The position numbers and the translations under genes are program-made. From Sebastes aleutianus (lineage: Eukaryota; Chordata; Actinopteri; Perciformes; Sebastidae): a DNA stretch of 64,000 nucleotides. Positions 61,001 to 64,000 of this stretch are shown one piece after another (the stretch's first letter is position 1; the number at the start of each line of letters is the position of its first letter). Below the pieces are notes generated by a model. That model was not told the DNA's origin and searched no databases. It saw nothing but the letters and a program-made list of their open reading frames with translations. Location: contig CAKAKS010000034.1 in NCBI GenBank assembly GCA_916700875.1, positions 10,574,695 to 10,638,694 on the forward strand, given 5' to 3'.

Positions 61001-62901
61001 AAATGAATTGTTGGTGTGGATGCTTTAAAGCATTCTTTTTCCTGTCAGTAGACAAGGTGATATAAACTTGACACTGAATTGTTTCAACAGATTGGAACAT
61101 GGGATCCTCCCAGCGGTCTGAATATGACAGAGTCTCACAAAAGCAAGACATCCAACATCACAGACTCTCTGGCTAACAAATCCCTGCGTGTATCCACCAT
61201 ACTGGTAGACAAAATGAAAACACAAGCAGCACGCACATGCACAGTCACCAAATACACACAGAAAATAAATATACAGAGAAAAGAAAACGTATTTTCCCTA
61301 CACAGGAGGAGCCATATGTGATGTTTAAGAAGTCAGACAAGCCTCTCTACGGGAACGACCGTTTCGAGGGCTACTGCATCGACCTGTTGAGGGAGCTCTC
61401 CGGCATCCTGGGCTTCCACTATGAGGTGCGATTGGTGGAAGACGGGAAGTACGGCGCGCTGGATGAGAGCACGGGCCAATGGAACGGCATGGTGCGGGAG
61501 CTAATAGACCATGTGAGTCAAATATCACCAGGGCTGCACACAGGAAGAGGCAGAAAATGGAAAAAAAACATGCAGAGATTACCATGAATCTCTAAAAGCA
61601 GATTAACAATACACTTACAATAGCCAACAATACAATCATTGCTGAGGCATTTAGGTAATTGATGCTTCAATTAATTTCCACTACTCCACTACTGAGTGGT
61701 AGTTTGTTAGTTATAGTGTTCTTTTAACTGTTTTTGATGTTCTTTTGTAACATGAATGAATGAATGAAGGAAAAGACTTTATTTCGAACATAAAATAAAT
61801 AAAAACAGATACAAAATAATAACAAACAAAACAAGAGTAATAGTGTCCGAAAAGGAGTAGGTAGAAGTAAAACTTATATTTCCCTACCCCTTTCTCATGT
61901 ACATGTCATTGTCAAATAAGCTGCTCTATATACTGAATATACGCTAAACTGACATGTATACATGCATAAACTGTACATATCCACCTACGTCATGTACATA
62001 AAGCAATCTGTTACATTCAATATTTATTCCATCATATTTGCATTCTGCACCACTGCACTACTTTATTATTGTTTACAATTTACAGAAACAGTTGTATTGT
62101 TTGCTTTTTATATATATATTATCTTCCTTCACCTATTGGTATGTACATAATAGGAAAAAATGTTTATGTTTGTCCTTGTTTTTAAGCTGTATTTCTTTTT
62201 CTGTGAGAGCACAAATTACCAGAGTTAAATTCCTGGTATGTGTACTCATACTGATTCTGAGCAGTAGAAGAAAAAAAAAAGAGCGCCACCTACAGAATCT
62301 CAAAAACCAAGAAGAAAAACTGGCTTTGGAGGGGTTATACAGAAATAACACCAATGACAGCTAATCTTACGTTTAAGGGGACACTTTTAATCTCAAAATT
62401 GTTGCCTTAGTGACTCACCTTTGACACCACATGAGACAGATCAGACATGTAACCTGTAATTTCCCGAAAAACTCAGCCTCCTACCTGCTAATCCATCCGA
62501 ACTAACGACCCCAGCTATTTTCTCTCCTCTGTCATCATGGCTCTTCTTCCCGTGCATATTGACCAGACCAGTCGACAGAAATCAGATGTTAATTCGATTG
62601 GTCGTTTTTTATTGGTTGACTCCAACACCCCACCACCCCCACCCCCAGCCCACTCAACAACTATTATCTCATTGCAGAAATCAGACCTGGCAGTGGCTCC
62701 TCTGGCCATCACCTACGTCAGGGAGAAGGTCATCGACTTCTCAAAGCCCTACATGACGCTGGGGATAAGTATCCTGTACCGCAAGCCCAACGGCACCAAC
62801 CCCGGGGTGTTCTCCTTCCTCAACCCCCTGTCGCCCGATATCTGGATGTATATTCTGCTGGCTTGCTTGGGTGTCAGTTGTGTGCTGTTTGTCATAGCCA
62901 G
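15059..62901 (+). CDS. grik2: Glutamate receptor ionotropic, kainate 2 (GluK2), 5' eleven coding exons
   Basis: The join is 15059-15182, 35614-35781, 37378-37635, 40038-40219, 43385-43438, 44859-45032, 59890-60033, 60833-60940, 61091-61204, 61306-61512 and 62678-62901: 1757 nt, 585 codons plus two bases. All junctions are GT..AG and keep frame. GluK2 subunits form tetrameric glutamate-gated cation channels at synapses. Seen here: signal peptide (about 1-34), amino-terminal domain (about 35-420), S1 (about 430-545) and M1 (about 566-584). S1 has Tyr491, Pro519, Ala521 and Arg526 at the glutamate-contact positions, and Glu527, Ile530 and Asp531 at the Na+ site (human numbering minus 3). The text matches GRIK2 far better than GRIK1 or GRIK3 ([20 protein letters not shown]). 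Pore loop, S2, M3, M4 and tail lie beyond the window. It could be one of two teleost co-orthologues. Confidence 0.96.
16791..16884. repeat. Inverted repeat with three related arms
   Basis: Left arm 16791-16813 (GGGTCGTTGTCCGTGGTCCT...) is the near-perfect reverse complement of 16862-16884 (ending ACGGACAGCGACCC), with two mismatches in 23. A third arm copy in the right-hand orientation lies between them at 16822-16838. The left and middle arms can also form a tight hairpin with an 8-base loop. Confidence 0.85.
17475..17506. repeat. (CA)n microsatellite
   Basis: About 32 bases of CA repeat within intron 1. Confidence 0.95.
18084..18377 (+). mobile_element. hAT-like MITE family A, copy 2, intact target-site duplication
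   Basis: TIRs TAGGGCTGTCC and GGACAGCCCTA are flanked on both sides by the identical 8-mer GTTGCATT (18076-18083 and 18378-18385). An 8-bp duplication and this terminus are the hAT signature. No transposase frame; non-autonomous. Confidence 0.9.
18395..18732 (+). mobile_element. hAT-like MITE family B, copy 3
   Basis: TIRs TAGGGCTGCAAC and GTTGCAGCTCTA; flanks AAGTCTAT and AAGTCTAC, an 8-bp duplication with one mismatch. It starts 17 bases after the family A element, the same spacing and the same intervening sequence as at 9532-9548. Confidence 0.9.
20853..21377 (+). mobile_element. hAT-like MITE (GGATGCACCGAT family)
   Basis: Termini TATGGATGCACCGAT and ATCAGTGCATCCTTA. Flanks GAATTCTT and GAATTCAT form an 8-bp duplication with one mismatch. 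Inner ends contain ACCGATACCGAGTACCGATC and TCCGGTATCGGTATC, a subterminal inverted motif. There is a poly-A run inside but no coding frame. Confidence 0.85.
22160..23206 (+). mobile_element. Decayed hAT transposon with BED zinc-finger remnant
   Basis: Termini TAGGGGTGGGG and TCCCAGCCCTA with perfect flanking duplications ATATATAC (22152-22159 and 23207-23214). At about 22489-22575 the plus strand reads SKVWKHFGFHTLPGKAELD followed by a C-stop-LCHG block. This is the W-K-x-F-GF ... C-x-x-C layout of a BED zinc finger as in hAT/ZBED transposases. An in-frame TAA lies between the finger and its second cysteine, so it is not functional. Subterminal ATCG-rich repeats (AAATCGCAAT type) are typical transposase-binding motifs. 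Confidence 0.85.
26601..26630. repeat. (TG)n microsatellite
   Basis: Fifteen TG units within grik2 intron 1; another short TG run lies at 28974-28993. Confidence 0.95.
27045..27110 (+). mobile_element. Terminal fragment of MITE family C
   Basis: Homologous to 49290-49362: AAAATTGCAGTAGGACATAT and ATTGCGATTTCAGCCCTA match the end of the fuller copy. Only the right end survives. Confidence 0.65.
27111..27567 (-). mobile_element. Decayed DNA element with CGATATCTCGATAT motifs
   Basis: The right part (TATCACGATATCTCGATATA, CATCACGATACGATTCCAAT, ATCATTCAACCCTG) resembles a common fish hAT-type MITE read on the minus strand. The left boundary is merged with the family C fragment and no target-site duplication is visible. 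Confidence 0.5.
28205..28325. mobile_element. Probable MITE terminus (ACACCCCTAG end)
   Basis: GATACTCAATATTTTCGACA then TTACACCCCTAG looks like the end of a hAT-type MITE, but the partner terminus was not found, so this is weak. Confidence 0.35.
28497..28582 (-). mobile_element. hAT-like MITE family B, terminal fragment
   Basis: TAGACCAAACAATTAGTCAA through GTTGCAGCCCTA matches the reverse complement of the family B left end at 18395-18480. The rest of the element is missing. Confidence 0.75.
31466..31530. repeat. (CA)n-rich simple repeat
   Basis: Interrupted CACA/GACA repeats, preceded by a CT run. Confidence 0.9.
31818..32414 (+). mobile_element. hAT-like element family E, copy 1
   Basis: Termini TAGGGCTGTCAATTG and GTTGACAGCCCTA with perfect 8-bp flanking duplications ATTCAGTT (31810-31817 and 32415-32422). 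The body has the blocks ATGTACCTTAAAGGGAGATT and CATATCTTGAGGTCAGAGGT shared with three other copies. 597 bp, no coding frame of the expected transposase type. Confidence 0.92.
33789..34502 (+). mobile_element. hAT-like element family E, copy 2
   Basis: Degenerate left end TAGGCGTCACC and intact right end TTGACAGCCCTA. Flanks ATATTTTG and ATATTTAG match at seven of eight positions. Shares the AAAGTGGGCATGTCTGTAAA block with copy 1. Confidence 0.88.
35614..35781 (+). CDS. grik2: grik2 coding exon 2: start of the amino-terminal domain
   Basis: Residues 42-98. Encodes GGIFESIESGPSGAEELAFK, then NTINRNRTLLPNTTLTYDIQ and DSFEASRK. Two sequons (NRT, NTT) are conserved glycosylation positions of kainate receptor amino-terminal domains. 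Phase 1 at both ends, acceptor CCCACAG and donor G|GTGAGT. Confidence 0.96.
35782..37377. other. grik2: grik2 intron 2 (1.6 kb)
   Basis: AT-rich. The distal part (36890-37206) looks like the 3' end of a retroelement and is listed separately; the rest shows nothing I can name. Confidence 0.85.
36890..37206 (+). mobile_element. Possible LINE 3' end with poly-A tail
   Basis: A T-rich segment, a G-rich block (GGTTGGGTGGTGGTGGGAGG), then TGTATGTCTCTGTACACCTG, CCCAATAAATTATTA and a run of about 14 A. A 3' tail with AATAAA plus poly-A in an intron is typical of a retrotransposed LINE end. There is no reverse transcriptase in the window and no convincing target-site duplication. Confidence 0.5.
37378..37635 (+). 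CDS. grik2: grik2 coding exon 3: amino-terminal domain
   Basis: Residues 98-184. Encodes [60 protein letters not shown] and [31 protein letters not shown] is diagnostic for GluK2 against GluK1 (QLALGVAALFGP) and GluK3 (QLALGVVAIFGPSQG). The donor is followed by a second copy of the same GTACAG hexamer six bases downstream (see findings). Confidence 0.97.
37636..40037. other. grik2: grik2 intron 3 (2.4 kb)
   Basis: No recognised mobile element of full length. Open frames on both strands (for example 39631-39972 minus) carry no domain. CT-rich stretches occur near 38400-38640. Confidence 0.8.
40038..40219 (+). CDS. grik2: grik2 coding exon 4: amino-terminal domain
   Basis: Residues 184-244. 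Encodes GLIRLQELIKAPSRYNIRLK, IRQLPTETKDAKPLLKEMKK, EFHVIFDCGHEMAAWILKQ. The Trp at residue 240 stands where mammalian GluK2 has Gly (AAGILKQ). Enters in phase 1 and ends in phase 0. Confidence 0.97.
41016..41697 (+). mobile_element. hAT-like element family E, copy 3
   Basis: Degenerate termini TAAGGCTATCAATTG and TTTGACAGCCCGA. Flanks TTTACTAT and TTTAATAT match at seven of eight positions. It contains CGCGTTAACTTTGACAGCCC and the GTACCTTAAAGGGAGATTTG block. Confidence 0.88.
41951..42012. repeat. (TC)n microsatellite
   Basis: About 60 bases of TC with one T-rich interruption, in intron 4. Confidence 0.95.
42489..43158 (+). mobile_element. hAT-like MITE (TAGGGATGTCAC family)
   Basis: TIRs TAGGGATGTCAC and GTGACATCCCTA are perfect inverses, flanked by identical 8-mers AATTCAAT (42481-42488 and 43159-43166). 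Inner ends carry TCGATACCAATTCGATACCA and GAGTACCGTCACG motifs. It also contains a (CAA)n run. The perfect termini and duplication suggest a comparatively recent insertion. Confidence 0.93.
43385..43438 (+). CDS. grik2: grik2 coding exon 5: 18-codon microexon
   Basis: Residues 245-262, ALAMGMMTEYYHYIFTTL, identical in type to the 54-nt exon of mammalian GRIK2. Phase 0 at both ends, so its skipping would keep frame. Acceptor CCCTGTAG, donor GTGAGT. Confidence 0.97.
43439..44858. other. grik2: grik2 intron 5 (1.4 kb)
   Basis: Overlapping open frames of about 147 codons occur on both strands near 43996-44647, but they have no domain, no homologue that I recognise and no splice partners. I read this as intron. 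Confidence 0.8.
44859..45032 (+). CDS. grik2: grik2 coding exon 6: amino-terminal domain
   Basis: Residues 263-320. Encodes DLFALDMEPYRYSGVNMTGF, RILNTENSQVSSIIEKWSME and RLQAPPKPDSGLLDGFMT. Contains a conserved NMT sequon. Phase 0 at both ends; ATG ACG|GTAGGC joins ACG GAT of exon 7 to give FMTTDAALMY. Confidence 0.97.
46850..46883. repeat. (GGA)n tract
   Basis: A purine-only run of GGA/GAG repeats; on the minus strand it produces a spurious poly-Pro frame. Confidence 0.9.
47372..47446. repeat. (GATA)n microsatellite
   Basis: About 75 bases of GATA tetranucleotide repeat with one GAAATATA interruption near 47396-47404. Likely polymorphic. Confidence 0.96.
49042..49365 (+). mobile_element. 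MITE family C, fuller copy
   Basis: Starts with GGGCTGCACGATTTTGAAAA and ends near GGCCATATTGCGATTTCGAT, without a clean right TIR. The end is homologous to 27045-27110. The start type (CAGGGCTGCACGAT) is common in fish hAT MITEs. Confidence 0.65.
50917..51481. mobile_element. Fish dispersed element with CATAGAGTG terminal inverted repeat
   Basis: Left end CATAGAGTGGTGCAGGAATG and right end GTTGCACTCTATG are inverse over CATAGAGTG. The body, for example AACAAGTGGCTACTAAACGT, matches my memory of a dispersed percomorph repeat. No clear target-site duplication. Confidence 0.6.
51482..51770. repeat. Second fish dispersed repeat, abutting the previous one
   Basis: Contains GCTAGACCTTTCTCCACAGC, GTGTCAGCGCTAAAGACAGG and AGCTCTCTGGCTTGTTTATA, which I recognise as another dispersed fish repeat. 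Class not assigned. Confidence 0.5.
52273..53028 (-). mobile_element. hAT-like element family E, copy 4 (reversed)
   Basis: Left end TAGGGCTGTCAAAGTTAA and right end TTGATTGACAGCCCTA, opposite orientation to copies 1-3. Flanks AATACAAG and AATAAAAG match at seven of eight positions. Internal blocks CTTGACCTCTGACCTCAAGA and AATCTCCCTTTAAGGTACAT are reverse complements of those in copy 1. Confidence 0.92.
54575..55276. mobile_element. Long inverted-repeat element interrupted by a second element
   Basis: The left arm (about 54575-54640, CATTTTGGGCATCACGCATA ... ATGAGAAGATTGATACC) is the imperfect inverse of the right arm (about 55216-55276, GGTGTCAATCTTCTCATCT ... TATTTCCCAAAAATC). The interior TTAGCATAAAGACTGGAAAT and CACCTCTAAAGCTCATTG is a repeat very common in spiny-rayed fish. 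It is split at 54868-55208 by another insertion. Confidence 0.75.
54868..55208. mobile_element. Nested MITE with CAGAGCCGGCCCT termini
   Basis: Perfect 13-bp TIR: CAGAGCCGGCCCT and AGGGCCGGCTCTG. It is flanked by identical 8-mers CGGAGAGT (54860-54867 and 55209-55216), the target-site duplication made in the host repeat. It contains a long (AT)n tract at about 55037-55075 and a GGGGCGCCCCTATGGATGGA block. 341 bp, non-autonomous. Confidence 0.93.
55367..55740. mobile_element. MITE-like fish repeat (GTGCAGTGTGTAGGATTTGG family)
   Basis: Starts TTAATGGTGCAGTGTGTAGG and ends TCCTCCTAAGTGCTACTGAC ... TGTCCCTTTAA. The ends are imperfect inverses of each other. The body has GAAACATGGCGGCCTGCACC, which I recognise from a repeat abundant in percomorph genomes. 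Its superfamily is not clear from sequence. Confidence 0.6.
56233..56254. repeat. (TG)n microsatellite
   Basis: TG tract; further TG at 56443-56463 and CA at 56621-56639. Confidence 0.9.
59890..60033 (+). CDS. grik2: grik2 coding exon 7: amino-terminal domain
   Basis: Residues 321-368. Encodes TDAALMYDAVHVVAVAVQQ, QITVSSLQCNRHKPWRFGGR, FIGLIKE. SSLQCNRHKPWRFG is a strongly conserved GluK2 stretch. Phase 0 at both ends. Codon use is markedly GC-rich (GTG GCG GTG GCG) compared with neighbouring intron. Confidence 0.97.
60034..60832. other. grik2: grik2 intron 7 (0.8 kb)
   Basis: No repeat family recognised. Near 60660-60760 a short motif TGTTGTCGAGATAGAC recurs as TGTTGTCGAGAAAGAC. Confidence 0.8.
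60833..60940 (+). CDS. grik2: grik2 coding exon 8: end of the amino-terminal domain
   Basis: Residues 369-404. Encodes AHWDGLTGRVLFNKTNGLRT, DFDLDVISLKEDGLEK. NKT is a sequon. Phase 0 at both ends. Followed by a 150-bp intron. Confidence 0.97.
61091..61204 (+). CDS. grik2: grik2 coding exon 9: linker to the ligand-binding domain
   Basis: Residues 405-442. Encodes IGTWDPPSGLNMTESHKS, then SNITDSLANKSLRVSTIL. Three sequons (NMT, NIT, NKS). The donor GTAGAC is weaker than the gene's other donors, and the downstream intron is only 101 bp. Confidence 0.95.
61306..61512 (+). CDS. grik2: grik2 coding exon 10: S1 ligand-binding segment
   Basis: Residues 443-511. Encodes EEPYVMFKKSDKPLYGNDRF, EGYCIDLLRELSGILGFHYE, VRLVEDGKYGALDESTGQWN, GMVRELIDH. 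Tyr491 in DGKYGA sits at a ligand-contact position of the binding cleft (Tyr488 in mammals). Around it, HYEV and ALDEST replace mammalian TYEI and AQDDAN, a modest local divergence in an otherwise invariant region. Phase 0 at both ends. Confidence 0.97.
61513..62677. other. grik2: grik2 intron 10 (1.2 kb)
   Basis: The middle (about 61750-62120: ACTTTATTTCGAACATAAAA, GTGTCCGAAAAGGAGTAGGT, TATTTCCCTACCCCTTTCTC) resembles the 3' end of a fish non-LTR retroelement, with an ATGAATGAATGAATGAA microrepeat at its edge. The 3' end has a C-rich tract (62624-62650) upstream of the acceptor. Confidence 0.65.
62678..62901 (+). CDS. grik2: grik2 coding exon 11: S1 end and membrane segment M1
   Basis: Residues 512-586 (last codon split, AG|). 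Encodes KSDLAVAPLAITYVREKVID, FSKPYMTLGISILYRKPNGT, NPGVFSFLNPLSPDIWMYIL and LACLGVSCVLFVIAR. PLAITYVR supplies the glutamate-contacting Pro, Ala and Arg; EKVID supplies the Na+ site. The hydrophobic run from about 566 to 584 is M1. The codon at 62852-62854 is ATT (the I/V editing site, Ile). The codon at 62864-62866 is TGC, Cys, where mammals encode Tyr (the Y/C editing site). Confidence 0.97.
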
Positions 62902-64000
62902 GTAACATGCCAACCCCCCCTCCCTTTCCCTCCCTCCTTCCTTCCCTCCCTCCTTCCCTCCTCCTACCTGTTTGCCTGCTTCCACTAACACACAGCAGTT
63001 GCTCCCTCTGGGCCTGAAGAGGGGAATTTATTCACTGAAAATCATCAAGCTGTGACTGGTGGCAAAAGCACTCCTGCAAGAGGCAGTCCATGCCTCATTA
63101 TTCTGAGATGACTTCAGTGATGTAGATATGGTCTACCACAAAAGAATATTAAATCTAAATATGTATAAAGGACCATACCAGTGTTTCGACACTGTTTGCT
63201 TATACTTTACACTACTGTTGGGTCATTTTCCAAAGCATACCGTAGCTTTTAAATGATTGATTTTTGTCAGAGTGGGACTATCATTGCCTTAAAGCTGCAG
63301 TCGGTAACTTTGAGCAAATATGATGAAAAGATATTTTTATAAAACGGTGATTATATCTTGACAGTAATGCATGAGACGATAATTTGAGAAAAAAATCATG
63401 TTCCTCTGCGTCTTTCTAGCAGAGGAAGATTTCACAGCACTGAAGGAAAACAACCAATCTGAGCCAATGAGTCTCTGGGCAGCTATCAATCACTGCTCGC
63501 GAAACTTGCACACTCCGATAAATCTGTCAAACTATGCAGCGCTGATCAAATATGAATCAAGATCCTGTTACTGCAATGCCTATTTCTCGCCTCAAATGTA
63601 TCAGAAACATCTTGTAGTGTACTGTTTAGCTGTAAAAGCTAAAAGCACCGCCCTTTGGCCGAGACTAAGTCACCAACTGCAGCTTTATTATACAAATGGG
63701 AGTGTAGTGTTTTATAAAAAGGTGCGGTGGTTGCCAAAAATAACAAATCTCAGATTTCAGAACCTCCCACCAGCACTTGAACTCACCACCTAAAAAACGT
63801 TGTTTTAGCGTCATTATCATAAACCATAAAGTAACTTTGATGAAAACAGTAAAAAGGTATTAAAAAGGATTAAATGTTTACTCAGATTTCATGACCTGCT
63901 GTACCTCACAGTACAGTAAATGAGCTAAAACAAGGAAAAACACTGGTGTGGTCATTAAATTCAGCTGACTTCTCACACTATTTCGGGCCTATTTTGCACA
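62902..64000. other. grik2: grik2 intron 11, left part
   Basis: GTAACA donor followed by a CCTCCTTCCCTCC-type pyrimidine tract, then the MITE at 63289-63688. The next exon, which would carry the pore loop and the Q/R site, is not reached. Confidence 0.85.
63289..63688 (+). mobile_element. Non-autonomous DNA element (MITE-like), copy 2
   Basis: Termini TTAAAGCTGCAGTCGGTAAC and AGTCACCAACTGCAGCTTTA are imperfect inverses. Homologous throughout to 6070-6482 in reverse orientation. The open frame 63398-63793 across it is not a gene. Confidence 0.85.

Noticed and set aside
61237..61305. Alternative start of exon 10 at 61237 giving a longer N-terminus
   Set aside because: The acceptor CACAG at 61301-61305 restores the exact GRIK2 junction (STIL-EEPYV); the upstream residues are intron 9 in a different frame from exon 9.
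63398..63793. 131-codon open frame on the plus strand after grik2 exon 11
   Set aside because: It lies mostly inside a MITE-like element that has a homologous copy at 6070-6482, and it has no protein domain.
62902..64000. Search for an editing complementary sequence pairing with the M1 codons
   Set aside because: I looked for a long complement of the exon 11 M1 region in the available part of intron 11 and saw none; the relevant part may lie beyond the window, so no claim is made.

Overview
The window is vertebrate genomic DNA, almost certainly from a percomorph-type teleost fish. Coding exons are small and far apart, with GT..AG introns from about 0.1 to 20 kb. The non-coding DNA is full of short hAT-like transposons, a tRNA-derived SINE and dinucleotide microsatellites of the kind common in spiny-rayed fish. 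No bacterial-style operon, rRNA, CRISPR array or viral gene is visible.

Layout. Positions 1-250 hold the end of a SINE. Positions 735-1910 hold the last three exons visible of a plus-strand gene encoding cysteine-rich WxxW domains (mucin/CILP type); its 5' part lies outside the window. From about 2.35 to 14.5 kb is intergenic DNA rich in repeats, ending in a local tandem triplication and a long TC tract. From 15059 to 62901 the first eleven coding exons of a kainate-type ionotropic glutamate receptor, grik2 (GluK2), run left to right with introns of 20.4 kb (intron 1) and 14.9 kb (intron 6). The window stops in intron 11, so the pore loop (Q/R editing site), M3, S2, M4 and the C-tail are not present.

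The visible grik2 exons join in frame and encode residues 1-585 plus two bases of codon 586: signal peptide, amino-terminal domain, S1 half of the ligand-binding domain and the first membrane segment M1. Glutamate- and Na+-binding residues of S1 are intact. The most interesting coding observation is that the M1 position recoded from Tyr to Cys by A-to-I RNA editing in mammals is already a Cys codon (TGC) in this genome.

The repeats are unusually readable. Several elements keep recognisable 8-bp target-site duplications, which supports assigning them to hAT-like families. One element carries a decayed BED zinc-finger reading frame, one is nested inside another inverted-repeat element, and one locus looks like a composite transposition bounded by two copies of the same terminus. 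I found no convincing undescribed gene system. The most checkable novelties are the hard-wired editing site, the composite hAT unit, and the tandem array just upstream of grik2.
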